This document shows positions 10,593 to 21,917 of a stretch of 64,000 nucleotides of DNA, piece after piece. Source of the DNA: Isoetes taiwanensis. Its lineage: Eukaryota > Streptophyta > Lycopodiopsida > Isoetales > Isoetaceae. The position numbers and the translations under genes are program-made. The DNA lies in contig JAJEKV010000097.1 in the NCBI GenBank assembly GCA_021234155.1, positions 994,001-1,058,000 on the forward strand. Direction: 5' to 3'. The notes beneath the pieces were generated by a model. That model had not been told where the DNA came from. It saw nothing but the letters and a program-made list of their open reading frames with translations, and did no database searches. Positions within the stretch are counted from its first letter, which is position 1; each line of letters begins with the position of its first letter.

Positions 10593-10644
10593 TCGAGAAA
10601 GAGAAACGTTCGCGGCGGCCTTGGCCGCCGCGATAAGTTTCTTG
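10593..10644. repeat. perfect GC palindrome plus CTTG end, copy 2 of 4; possible transposon terminus
   Basis: Arms CGCGGCGGCC (10611-10620) and GGCCGCCGCG (10623-10632) flank a central TT. Eight bases later comes CTTG (10641-10644), followed by T. A GC hairpin 8-12 nt before a CTRR-like end is how Helitron 3' ends look, and this lies 1.2 kb downstream of RepHel. On the minus strand the same block reads TACAAGAAACTTATCGCGG, which resembles a CACTA transposon end (CACTACAAGAAA followed by a GCGGCGG repeat). Some similarity to the 60.7 kb copy continues past CTTG, which weakens the Helitron reading. Confidence 0.55.
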
Positions 10645-11029
10645 TATACATAAGTCAAATATAAGTTGGTAGCTATTGTTTTACGAACGGTCAAGAATAT
10701 GATTCGTTGGATGTGGTGCCCAGATTGAACAAACGAACCATCGAACGTGCTGAAACGTATACATCCATTCCCATGAACATGAAAAGTTCCAACATGTAGT
10801 AAGATATTAAATTATCACGCAAGAATAAAACCCTTTAGCTAGAAAAAGATGCAACAAAGGTAATTAAACTTAAGTGTTTAAATATTTTATATTGGAAGTT
10901 GGTCAAATTTACTATTTCTTGAACAAGTTTGGTCAATATTTTGAGAAAGGAATGTGGGCACGTCTATGGGACTAGGAATATTCACTTTTCGAATGCGCAT
11001 GTTATTAGTCAGTCCAGAGATGAGAAGCA
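10645..11029. other. AT-rich flank upstream of the AP2/ERF gene
   Basis: No coding signal or repeat was recognised. It presumably carries the promoter and 5' leader of the downstream AP2/ERF gene, but no confident TATA box could be chosen in such AT-rich sequence. Confidence 0.4.
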
Positions 11030-11686
11030 ATGATAGGACCCACTTACAATGAGGGAGTAGATATACCCACAAAGCAAGGTTCATGGTCCTCAACAATGGC
11101 ACAACCTAATAGGGCTCTCAAGTTTAGAGGGGTGAAGATGAGGCCAGGAGGAAAGTGGGCTGCTGAGATTTATGACTCTAAAAAAGGCATTCGCAAATGG
11201 ATTGGCACATTTTCAACTGCTCAAGATGCTGCACATGCTTATGATGTGCATGCTATTAAAATCAAAGGCATCAGAGCAAAGCTCAACTTTCCTGATGATT
11301 GTGTATGGCCTGGTGACTTTGGAGAATTAGATACTTATTCCTCCCAACAGCTTACTAACCAGGAATTAAATTCCGATGTTTCTAGTATTCTTCAACTTTC
11401 GAGTATTTTAGAATCTTTCTCTTCTCAATCCAATCCAAACAACAAAGTTACTCCGCCCAATATTTGCGTGGAGCAAGACATGCCTTCCCCTTTTGAGTCC
11501 AAAGTACAACTCTCACATTCAAATACTTGCTACTGCAACAATGTTGATGGATGTTTGAATGATGCTAATGGATCATCAAGTTGTCTAAACGAGTTGTTGT
11601 ACTGGGAGGATTGTTTAGGTACTAGGGCATGCCTTTATGAAGAGAAATACCTTCCAGATGATGTTTACAGCTTGTGGCAAGAGTGA
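11030..11686 (+). CDS. AP2/ERF-family transcription factor
   Basis: The 218-codon frame encodes a nuclear DNA-binding regulator with a single AP2 domain at residues 32-88. It starts [16 protein letters not shown], continues RKWIGTF and AAHAYD, and ends RAKLNFP. One AP2 domain and no B3 domain place it in the broad ERF group. The C-terminal 130 residues are Ser/Asn/Gln-rich with acidic patches, as expected of an activation region, but no named motif is recognised. The start could be the first ATG (11030) or Met23 (11096), which sits just before the domain. The AP2 domain departs from the usual RPWGKWAAEIRDP. The DNA-contacting Trp is Gly here, and the Arg after AAEI is Tyr. Binding specificity may therefore differ from the GCC-box. 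The frame has no breaks. Its neighbours are unrelated mobile DNA. Confidence 0.85.
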   Translation: MIGPTYNEGVDIPTKQGSWSSTMAQPNRALKFRGVKMRPGGKWAAEIYDSKKGIRKWIGTFSTAQDAAHAYDVHAIKIKGIRAKLNFPDDCVWPGDFGELDTYSSQQLTNQELNSDVSSILQLSSILESFSSQSNPNNKVTPPNICVEQDMPSPFESKVQLSHSNTCYCNNVDGCLNDANGSSSCLNELLYWEDCLGTRACLYEEKYLPDDVYSLWQE

Positions 11687-14086
11687 AATTTCAGATTTAT
11701 TTTTTCCTTTGCCCACCTTGATGTTACCTATTTCATCAAATAATTGAACAAACATCTAGAAATTATCCTCATAACCTGATGAGAGTCATCAATCTATTGA
11801 ATACAAAAAAAAAAGTGTCATTTCAGTTAAAGTATTTCCATCTAGTATAATACTTGATTTCTTGGATGTTGGTCCAGTGGTAACACAATAGTCCTAGAAA
11901 AAAGCATGTACCACGTTGGAGGCCACCCAGAGTCGCATTCAATGTAAGGTGATTGAGGATATGGTCCAATAAACAATGTTTGTGTGATGTGTGTGTTATA
12001 TGCTAATCGGATGCTGCCAATGTGGCATGATATAAAATTGCTTCTTCTTCTTTATGAAACTTTTGCAAGCATTTGTGTGTTTAACAAATTTAATGTTAGT
12101 TACTCTTTGGCAAGCAATTTGGGCTATAGATGTGGAAGCATATATAAGTTAGACAAAGCAAATGCCCTAGTTATGAGACTTATTAAATAACAATATAAGG
12201 AATTAGACCACATTTTGGAGCTGATATTCCACGTTGTTTTTCTCTAGGTTATCAAATGCATTGACTTGTATTGCATAGTCTTGTCTTGATTTTATAGCCA
12301 CTTTAATTAGGATTAGCTTAGAATCATTCTCGTCCACAGTCGTTTTTAAGTTGTACGGAAGTGTTGTTTTAAAAACAACACCAAAATGGCACCAAAAGTC
12401 CATATAGTCATTTTATCCGAATTTGCTAGAAGACGCAATTAACTTTTGGCAAAAATTTCCCACAATTGTTTTTCTGGCACCTTTTATTTTTTTTGTCAAC
12501 ATGCGCTATTGTTTTTAGAGAGTATTTTTGGCATGTAATTTTCGCTATTGTTTTTAGAGAGTATTTTTGGCATGTAATTTTTTTAGTGACTGTTGTTTTA
12601 TGTGGTTCCACGCGTTGTTTGCCTCAAAGATAACATAGATGGGTTTAGATACAAATACAATGTGGAAAACTAAATTACAACACTATAATAAAAGATTAAA
12701 TAAATAACCACATATAGGAGGAAAAAAAAACCCATTGTTTAGCATAACCATATATTGATATCTTCAAATAAATACACATTGTTCAATAGTTTTTAAACCA
12801 ATCGACATCCAAAAAAAAGAAAAACTATAGAGCAAAAGAACACTTTTTTTTAAGTGTTGTCTTTGCAAAAAAAGGAGGGGCATTGCCTTTTTTTACTTTA
12901 CAAAATGATATATGTGTGACTAAAATCTAGCTATTGTTATTCTAAAATGAAGATGTGTGAAAAGCACTATTATAACATGTAGAAAAATCAAGGTGAGTTC
13001 TAATATACCTTTTTAACTAATGAAATGATGCCACGTGGCATTCTTTTTAAATAAAAAAAAAACCATTAATATAACACACACAAAAGCAAGGTGTTGTTTC
13101 TTCGAAATCCAGCATTACATATGATTAAAAATTCCCAGGACTCTTTTGCATGTATTGTATTTTGCTTCCACTTTGTATTATGATATTGAAATTTTTAATT
13201 TACATTTATAATCGCTCATTGTTAAGTTATTGAAGTAAGAGTAAGAAAAGACAAGGCTGTTTATGAATCTCAGTTTCACCATTGAATAAAGAATACAAAA
13301 AGACAAGTGAAAGTGGAGTGGCTTTCCTTATTGAGCGTTCCAAAAGGAGGCAAGTACAATAGTAGACTAGTACCAATGAATGATCGAAACAAATCTAAAG
13401 CCAAAAACCCCAGAATTAGACAATCACCGCGGGTTTATTAAATAAGAAATAAAGCCGCATAGACTCAAAGTCCAAAAATCTTATCAACTGGACTAAAAAT
13501 CCCGTCCTTTCAGGTCTTTGGGAAAAACCATGAAGATAAAAAGTTGGCTGAGAGTGATATAATTAATGAAGATAAGATTCGAGACTACCAGCAATATGTC
13601 GAACGATCTCTATGCGCCAGCGAAGTACCACGCAAAGCATCAATGCTGTCAACTCCAAAAAATGCCAAATACCAATAGAAGAACCTACATATTAGCCACA
13701 TTCTCAAAGAAAGACACCCATTCTGCTCTGTCAGAAGAAACTCATGCAAGCTAGAGCGGGGAAGAACATCCGTCCAAAAGAACAAGAATAGTAAGAGGAG
13801 GAAGAGCATCCACTTAGCCAAGATAAACAACTGCAAACTAGTGTGGGGAAGATCATCCGCCCATGCAAAAGGAAGGAAGGAAGTATATTTTAACGTCCAC
13901 GGAGGCCAACTGTCCTATGAGATGGCCACACAATACAATATATCAGATAATATGCAAACAAAAACAAAACCACAAAAGCCCTATACAATGTGTCTCTATC
14001 ACTAGGATGAAAAAACCCCCATGTGGAAGGAAAAACTGTAATGGGCCCATGGTAGATCGCTCGAGTATTCGAACCTTGATCGTGCC
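11687..14086. other. gene-free AT-rich stretch with small repeats
   Basis: No gene is supported. A good A-box match (TGGTCCAGTGG near 11870) with a poor B-box about 60 bp later suggests a decayed SINE. GTGTTGTTTT-A-AAAACAACAC at 12361-12381 is a perfect palindrome. A 39-bp tandem duplication beginning CGCTATTGTTTTTAGAGAG occupies 12504-12581. GTTGTTTT and TTGTTTTT recur between about 12230 and 13100, as in subterminal regions of DNA transposons. Open frames at 13566-14143 are not supported by any domain. Confidence 0.45.
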
Positions 14087-14456
14087 TGTGGGGCGTTCCC
14101 GAGACACCAGCATAAATGGGTAGAAGCAACTACTCATAAACATCTAGACGGTTTTGCCCAGTTGGTTAAGGGCATGTCGGTTAGAAACGTCACAGTTGGT
14201 ATCAGAGCAGGTCTCGAGTTCGAGTCTCCATGGGTGCCTATATGCATGGGTAGTTTGCAAAGACTTGGTAATCATTATGACATGGTATGACATAGACATG
14301 GTATAGCCTTGGATGCTCGAGGACGAGCATAGTTCTAGTGGGAGAGACTGTGGGGCGTTCCCGAGACACCGGCATAAATGGGTAGAGGCAACTACTCATA
14401 AACGTCTAGACGGTTTTGCCCAGTTGGTTAAGGGCATGTCGGTTAGGAACGTTACA
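14087..14456 (+). mobile_element. TRIM: miniature LTR retrotransposon, complete
   Basis: Two 108-bp direct repeats (14087-14194 and 14349-14456) begin TGTGGGGCGTTCCCGAGACA and end AACGTCACA or AACGTTACA, so each has TG...CA ends. The 154-bp interior has no coding capacity. It opens with TGGTATCAGAGC at 14197-14208, two bases after the LTR, which is the usual plant initiator-Met tRNA primer-binding site. It closes with the purine tract GTGGGAGAGAC at 14338-14348. The size and architecture are those of terminal-repeat retrotransposons in miniature, which move with proteins from other elements. The LTRs differ at a handful of bases. The flanks (GTGCC and AAAAC) do not form a target-site duplication. 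Confidence 0.85.
14197..14208 (+). promoter_or_regulatory. primer-binding site of the TRIM
   Basis: TGGTATCAGAGC is complementary to the 3' end of plant initiator methionine tRNA and lies two bases after the 5' LTR. A B-box-like GAGTTCGAGTCTC follows at about 14214. Confidence 0.8.
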
Positions 14457-14699
14457 AAAACCCTTGTAGTAGGCATTCAAATTCCCTATCTGGGCGCTCA
14501 AATCCCCTGTGTTGTGAGAGACTCTCTGACGGTGGAGGCTTGCAGAATGTAGGACACCACCGGCCTATCATCGATCTTCATCAAATGGGAAGAACGGCAT
14601 CAAGAACTTTCTAGATGTCAACCTCCCGGCTACCACGACGAGGTCACATCAGAAAGAGGATCTCGACGCCTTCACCGACTCGACGCACATGAGTTTCAA

Positions 14700-15173
14700 A
14701 TGGAAGAACGCAAGGCAGCAAAATACAGGTGCAGGAAGACGTTAGACATCGATGCCGCGTTAGCATCACGAGCTAGAGCCAGAGGGCATAATCTTCCGTC
14801 GGGGAGAGAAGTCATGGCGACACAGGAGCGTATAGAAACCGGAGGGAAGACCACCACGACCTTGCAGCCCAGCAACTCAAGCGAATGTCATGCAACGTCA
14901 ACAAAAGGAGCAACCAAGCTAGGCAACCACAAAGCACCTAAGGCTGACCAAGATGAGCTTCCAGCTCCCTTGCACCGGCAGGAGACCACGAGGGGAGGAG
15001 ACGCATATCAGGGAAGGAACATCTCCAACTTGAAGGCCTATATCAGCATTAGGGGCAAGATCAAGGAGGAGAATATTCTGCTCAAACAAGAATTCCGGAC
15101 CCAGAAACACCTAGAACCAAAGGAAGGACGACCTTACTACGTCAGCCAAGGAGTGCGAGACTCGAATGGATAG
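14700..15173 (+). CDS. unidentified ORF in the LARD interior, shared with the right copy
   Basis: A 157-codon frame lies in the sense direction of the element. Its first roughly 95 residues (starting MEERKAAKYRCRKTLDID) are conserved at 41366-41848 on the minus strand. The sequence is hydrophilic and rich in Lys, Arg, Thr and Ser. After about residue 95 the two copies are in different frames. It may be a gag remnant, but nothing specific supports that. It may equally be an open frame by chance in a non-coding interior. Confidence 0.25.
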   Translation: MEERKAAKYRCRKTLDIDAALASRARARGHNLPSGREVMATQERIETGGKTTTTLQPSNSSECHATSTKGATKLGNHKAPKADQDELPAPLHRQETTRGGDAYQGRNISNLKAYISIRGKIKEENILLKQEFRTQKHLEPKEGRPYYVSQGVRDSNG

Positions 15174-18100
15174 GACCCAAAGGACGGAGGAGACGACCTA
15201 GCCAGCAGGTACAAATCACGCAAAGGCGACCAGAAGGAGCTATGATAGGGCAATGGAGATGATCACACTTCCAGGCACAGGAGAGGCACCTCGTAATGAA
15301 GCAAAGCCCAAGCAACAGGAGTCGCACTCAGAAATTCAACCTGCGGAGGAATGACAACGCCTGCCTATCGACAACGATCTCAGAGCTTCGAAGACATTCA
15401 AGAACGCCCGACTGCAACAGCCAGGTGATCCTACTCAACCGATCAATGGCACCGCACATCGGCAACCTTGCAACGACACACTGCATGTAGGGACGTTGAA
15501 CGGTCACCACATTCCTTACGACGGACATACACATTAAGGAGGAGCAGCCTTTTTCAAGGGATCACATCGACAAACACTCTTCGCAACTTGGGATGACGAG
15601 CTCGGATCAGACATGAAGCTCAACAATAGTAGCAGCATCTCAAGGAATCCCGGAGTCAACCAGAATCAATGAAGTGCAGCAAAACCGAAGAATCAAACGC
15701 GATCGAGGAGGGGAAACCCTAAAGGAGTATAAACATTTAAGTAGATCTTCGTAGTTGTTTTGAAAAAGTGGATGAATTAAAAATCCCAATGTAAATGCGT
15801 ATATGTCTATTGTATATCTCGGGTGCTCACAGATATAGTGGAGAAACATGAGTTTAAAGTCATATTTTACGGATTTAGCCAGATCGACCAGGAAGCTCCT
15901 TCACCGACTACCAAAGGAGGAAGCAAGGAGGCACAACTATAGCCCAAGATCAAAATGGAAGATCAAGCACGAGGGAGAAACGACTGAGGCCAAGCAAACC
16001 CGACTCCAAACACCGGAAGTGCCCTCAAGTAGAAGACCGCTCGTCCAGCACAATGTCAGGATAAGAGACAACGCCGATCATGTCAGGATCATCAACGCAG
16101 CACCAGGACATCGTCAGGGCGCAACACTACCTCTTGTAGCAGTGGCAGCACATGACGAACTTATGACACGATTGGCCTCAACAATAGAAGGAGGAACGAC
16201 CCGACATCAACGAGCCAACTAAGAAGACAACATCTCGACGACCATAATTCCACCTTGTGGTAATATAGGGTGATGCGCTATAACACGTGTATTAGATGGA
16301 GATGCACTTACGAAAGGCACTGGGACGAGGAGATATGCCTTCAACAACAGGCGATGGCTTCGTCAGGTACTCCTACCAGTAATTAGAAGAGAAGAAGCCG
16401 ATCGTATCTCCGACATGCGGGACATCAAACGCCCAAGGTAGAAGCATTCGACACCTTAACGACAAGGATCTAACAACTGAAGCACCCTCGGCAAAAAGAG
16501 AATTCAAGATAATAGCCAGGCTATTCAACGACAAGAGTATATCTAAGGCAAGTACTTCAACTCAAGGGTCAAGCTGCGCAGATATAGGGATGGACATCAC
16601 CCCGACAACATAGCCAGCAGGGAGGAGAGCCATGATGCTTTACTTGCCAGAGAGACTGACATGCAAAGGTCAGGAACTGAAAGCTGGAGAAGTGCTAGCA
16701 ACTGACTTCTTCCACGAGCTCCCTAGAGGCAACAGGAGGACCAGAACTGACGAGCACAATCAAAGTCACCGGAGGGTACCTCAAGACAAGAAGACGGCAT
16801 AGCAATGTGGAACGTGACAACGTCCAAGCCATGTGATCGAGGGGATCAAACAACGAAGTTTGGAAGCTCGATGGAGAAGCAACTAGGCGAGGCGAACCGA
16901 TGACTTGCACGTGGACTTGCATGCAACTTGGTGAACCCAAGGATGGACGATTCAAAGAACAACTGCAGAAGAGAACAACTCCAGAGGAGTATAGCCAAAG
17001 GAATCGCGCACAGCCTCAAGAGACGCCTCCGAATAGCTTCAAGTATCATGAAGGAGGAACAATTACCGCCCGAGAACAGGATCAACGACCAGCACACCTT
17101 TAGTTAGAATGTGATGCAAAGCGCGTTGTGCCATAGCCGACAAACATCGGAGGGCCCAAGTATATCAACAAGTTACCCCGGGGTATGAGCTGACGTACAA
17201 ATAGGAGGATATAGATCATCAACACCAACGAACACCAATGACATCGCCAGGGAGTAGGTGTGCAAGTCGAAGGGAGGCACAAGGGAGACCTAATAGCTCT
17301 AGTAGTAATTGTAATTATGTAAGCTATATGTTTTGCATGTATAGTTCCCTTGTTATTCCTTCCCTCCCATAGCGTAACAGATCAAAGGAAGAGATGTCAG
17401 GCAAATTGCAGGGGTGAAGCAATCAACATCCTCAACACTCTTCGGGCAACACGATAACGACAAGAAGACTCGACGTATGAGACATCGATGGAGTCGAAGA
17501 AACAATATCGGATACAGAGTCGTCCTTTAGCTGCCAAGACAAAAAGTTCAAGATGAAAGATCTTTTTCAACGGCACCACCTTCAAGCTTTTGAAAAACGG
17601 CATGGAAGATTTCAAGTGATCAACTACACCATCAAGCCACCAGCAATGAGAGGCTTCTAGCGAACAAAGTCAACCTCTACATCAAAGAGCATCCACCGTC
17701 AAGGAGACTGAAGTATCGAGCGACTCGGAAGAACGTTACCTTGCTCCTTCAAGCAGGCAACGAGTGGATGAGCTTCTAGCAAGCTCAAGCATCTAAGGCC
17801 ATGGGGCCTAGTAGGTTAAATGTAGGGATGGTAACATCCATAGTGGGATTAGAAGGCATTTCCGGATATTCTCGTTGAAAGGATTGCCCCAAGATTGAGC
17901 TAAGCGTCAAGGATTGGGAAGGAAATGTATAGGAGTAACTAAAATTATACACGATTGTTAATAGTCATCCAACGTATTGAAACCACTTGGTGAGATTGAT
18001 CACCTCGCTAAGAAGGAATCATTGCTAGGATAATTGTTGACCATGTATAAATCTAGTATCTCCAAAAGAATAATCCAACCGAAAGAAAAGAAGTAATCTA

Positions 18101-18455
18101 ACAAGTTCGGCCAACTTGTTACGATGACATCAATTCGATTGGTAGGAATATTCCAAGAGTTTAAATAACTAAGAAAGGGGGAATCTCTAGAATGATAAAA
18201 GAATAGTACATGCAAGGTACATCTAAAATAAGAATTATTGTAATCAAATAGTCTTTTGAGACAAAAGGAATTGTCGTCATGACAAAACCATGTGGTTTAG
18301 AATCGTTCTAACTAAGTAGGTAACCCATAACTATATTGAAATAAATGATAACATAATATGTGCATCCATCTTAGAGGGTTATATATGTTAGCTAAGGCTA
18401 GTAAATTAATGCGCTAAGTAAGAAGCGTATAACCTCTTAAGGGGAGAGAATAGAT

Positions 18456-18477
18456 ATGACGTTGTGTACAACGTCAT
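18456..18477. repeat. 22-bp palindrome conserved in both LARD copies
   Basis: ATGACGTTGT and ACAACGTCAT flank a 2-base spacer (GT). The same palindrome is at 37880-37901 in the inverted copy, with spacer AC. It contains two TGACGT half-sites of the kind bound by plant bZIP factors. Conservation may simply reflect recent common origin. Confidence 0.7.
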
Positions 18478-19875
18478 TGAAGGGGTGCATGACCATTTTC
18501 TTTTCGAAGAAAGTGGGAGGGCTCAATCTTATGATTGAACGTACTTGCATCTAATTGACCGACCCGTAGAATAGAGTTCACTCCAGCAATGGCCGAAGCG
18601 AATAGAGCGTAAGATAGATAGATACCTTAGTGCTCAGGAGGCCTTCAACGTGCGAGACTGAAGTGATAGCTATCTACACCAATGAAGTGGAGCAAAACTA
18701 TGGGAGCAATGCAACGACCAAGTCATCTCCAAATTACTCCACGCCGGCTCAATGGGTGGATGCGTTCTAACCTAAGGTAAGGCGTGCGCATGTATTATAA
18801 GCTTTAATGTGTCTTATTAATAAGTTGAATATAGATCCTAATAACTGCATAGAAATTGTTGTACGTATATGTATCATAGAGAAATAAACGATAATGTGAG
18901 GTAGCATGTTAATAAATCCTTCGCAAGGATGCAATTCCTTCCAAGGATAGCTATATGACCTCGGGGTCCTTATAAATATAAATAAAAAATAGAATTCAGA
19001 TATATTTAAGTGCATCTTAGGGATATACTTCCAAGGGTAATGCAGGACCCAAGGAAGAGAATAAGAAGCACATCTAATTCTTGTGTATGATAATTAAAAC
19101 CTTGTCTATGTAACAATAGGTCTAAATCAGGGTTATTGTTTAAATAATCGCGATCTAAAAGTCATTAAATATTGGAAAGCTTAGAGTAAATATAATTGTA
19201 TTATCGGAAGTAATGTATCCGATACTATGATAATGTTAATTCATAAATATTACCTTAGGGTAATTATGTTAATCACATGCATTAAAGGAGCCAGTAAAAA
19301 TTGGCTCAGGCATGTCGATTGGTGTTTAGATTAGTTTCATGTGTAGTTAAGATTAATCACGCATGCAACCTATGCCGTATATGAGTTGCATGCGTATTTA
19401 CCGATGATGGGACCACGATCGTGATCTCTAGGGCGTGGTGTAATGTCAATGTAGGCATGACCGCGTTTCGCTTGGGACGAAAGTGGAAGGTAGATTAGAA
19501 AGTCTACCTCCCACGGAAGTAGGCGACCTCGAGAGAAAGGAGGTCATTGAGGAATGCATTGATAGGAAAAGCACCTTTAGCCCCATATATGCTTTGATAG
19601 GAGGAATCTATCCTTCCGCCCCCGGGAAGGATATCCTCTGTTGGGCAACTAGAGGTGTAGGCATGGCGGCATATAGGCATGATAGGATCTTTGTCTCCAC
19701 GCCACGATGGAAGAAGCATCCTCTTCCCTACTGTAGGAGATTAGCCATGCATTCATGTAGATAGGTGGGGTGGTCACCATATAACCAAAATTTTATTAAC
19801 AATTAAAATGGTAATAACGTAGGTCGACCTGCAGGCCAATAGAGCGCTCCGGAGGGCAAGGAGGTCGAGCTACGA

Positions 19876-20395
19876 AGACTTGCAATACAAATTTCGTTAT
19901 AATGTGTTGCAAGGGATGAAGAGTACCTTAGAAGTGTAAATTTTGTATGAAATTGATAAACTTTGATAAACTTAAATGTTGTATTAAGTAAGGTTAATAA
20001 TTACCTTGCGTGGATTAAGTTATGAAGTGATAAGTTAATGGGATAATGAAATAGTACAGTAATGTCTTAAACATTACCTTAGAGTAATTCTAATAATTAA
20101 GATAGTAAGTATATAATTATAGATATTGTAAAATTAATGTGGGATTTTAAGGGCAAGAAGACTTGCAACACAAATTTTGTTGGAATGTGTTGCAAGGAAC
20201 GAAGAGTACCTTAAATAATAATTGTATATGAAAGTGTTAAATTGTGATAACTAAATGTTGTGATAACGGAAACTAATAAGTACCTCGTTTTAATAGAAGT
20301 TACGAATTGACAAGTTATTTGATAATGTAATGGCGTAATAATGATTTAAAAATATTACCTTAAGGTAATCGTAATAAATGTGTAAGTATTATAGT
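19876..20395. repeat. tandem duplication, about 283-bp unit, left LARD only
   Basis: AGACTTGCAATACAAATTTC at 19876 and AGACTTGCAACACAAATTTT at 20159 begin two similar units. Both run through GTGTTGCAAGG, GAAGAGTACCTT and an ATTACCTTA-GGTAAT block. The right element (36240-36460) shows a single copy, so the duplication is specific to the left element. Confidence 0.7.
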
Positions 20396-20479
20396 AGTGT
20401 ATTGTATGCATCAGGTTCATTACAGGTTAGGAAGATTCCAAGGTGGGGAGACCTATGATGCTGCGGACAGCATCAACCC

Positions 20480-20492
20480 AAGGTGGGGAGAA
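20480..20492 (+). promoter_or_regulatory. polypurine tract of the left LARD
   Basis: AAGGTGGGGAGAA sits immediately before the 3' LTR and would prime plus-strand DNA synthesis. A second AAGGTGGGGAGA lies at about 20440. The right element has a similar pair (reverse complement at 36130-36142 and about 36170). Confidence 0.8.
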
Positions 20493-20678
20493 TGTGACGT
20501 TCAAAGCCAAGATTATCACGGTCCCGGGGCATTATCTTATCTTGCCAAATCCAGCACGCGTACCACGCCACCCCGCCCGGCGTGTACTTTCAGACATGTA
20601 GCCAGGCTAGTAGCCCCTAGGGGGCAACTTGCTAGGTATGTGCATTTCTTATTAATGTGCACATGCACATTTATTAGG

Positions 20679-20830
20679 GTGCACACATTTCCATGTGGGC
20701 ACAATTAGGTGCACACATTTCCATGTGGGCACATTTAGGTGCACACATTTCCATGTGGGCCCATTTAGGTGCACACATTTCCATGTGGGCACATTGGGGT
20801 GCACACATTTCCATGTGGGCACATTTGGCC
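20679..20830. repeat. 30-bp minisatellite in the LTR, five units
   Basis: GCACACATTTCCATGTGGGC recurs at exactly 30-bp steps from 20681 (20681, 20711, 20741, 20771, 20801). The units differ in a few bases of the ACATTTAGGT linker. The right element's LTR has only a shorter, degenerate version (about 35920-36000). Because 30 is a multiple of three, both strands stay open as repetitive peptides, which are not genes. Confidence 0.9.
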
Positions 20831-20920
20831 ACCTAGCTATTAAAGGCAAGTGGGCCCATTCCCAATTATCCCACATGCCTAAAGGGGATAATTGGAAACC
20901 CTAGCCTAACCCCCCTTGCC

Positions 20921-20930
20921 TATTTAAGTA
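20921..20930 (+). promoter_or_regulatory. probable TATA box of the LTR promoter
   Basis: TATTTAAGTA lies in a region well conserved with the right LTR, which has TCTATATAGG at the equivalent minus-strand site (35819-35828). A GGGCTCTGTTTT stretch about 40-50 bp downstream is shared and may contain the start of transcription. Confidence 0.5.
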
Positions 20931-21917
20931 GGAGAACCCTAACTTGCCCATTTTTCGTTCCTAGGGTTTTAGGGCTCTGTTTTGGCTGCTCCAGGAGTCA
21001 AAACCGCCTCCCAGACTCTGTCTGAGAGAATGGCACCATTAGTTTCCCTTGATTCGAGCAGTCAGCAGGATGGTCGGCCTCAAGTCAGGAGGAGCAACTC
21101 AAGGATCAGGTATTTAGGCAATTTAATAGTCTAAACCCCATTTCAGCCATCGAATTAGTAGGTTTAGCCTCTTAAATTGCCCATAGCAGCCCTCTAGATC
21201 TCTAGATAGCAGATTCTAACTAAAGAACCTAACTCTATGATGTAGATTAGATCTAGTTCTTTAGTTCTCTGTGAAGTATATGGATGATGTATCTCTATGA
21301 ACTCCTTGTATTGGGAAGGGGGGTAGAGACCTAAAGCTTGGTAGTAGATGCTCCTAGATTAGCCTCTCTAGCACACTATAGATTCGGCCACGTGCACAAG
21401 AACCACACCAGTTTGTGGGTGAAGGGGCGGACCGGGCCGAGAAGGAGGTTCATGTCCGACTCCTAAAAAGATCCCTACGGTGTGTAAGGCCTACCGGGGA
21501 TCATTGTGACTAGGTCCTAATGGCTCACCACCGAGTGTGGGTGAGGCATGGACTCACACCCCGTGAAGTGGTGTACACTTTCCGGTGGGTTGGTCGAATC
21601 ACGAGGCGGTGGCCCTCTAGTCACCTTGAGTCGGCATGTAGACCTCTGGAGGGAGTGATCCCTCCCTGCCCCATCGGAACTGGGAGGATGAAACCCAGGA
21701 ATAGCCCTTTTGGCTATGCATCCGGCGGGCTACAGTCAGGTCCCAACACTTTTCAACCTACTCTGCAAAGTGTGCACAGGAGGGGCGGATGGAGTGGACA
21801 ACCCATTGCCATGTTCTTATGTCAGCCAAATCCATTGCCATGAATTCTGTCTGCAATGAACTCTGGAGACCCAAGCTTGTCAGTCCATCCCTGTGTCTGA
21901 GCCTTGGGTAGGATTTC

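Noticed and set aside
18000-18215. A 71-codon frame conserved at 38135-38356
   Set aside because: It is antisense to the element and conserved because the two LARD copies are recent. Substitutions change residues freely and no domain is present.
20679-20830. Evenly spaced repeats that might suggest a CRISPR array
   Set aside because: The units are contiguous 30-mers without variable spacers, in a plant LTR, with no cas genes.
20652-20904. Overlapping repetitive open frames on both strands
   Set aside because: They are a by-product of a 30-bp minisatellite, whose length keeps every frame open; there is no domain and no start context.
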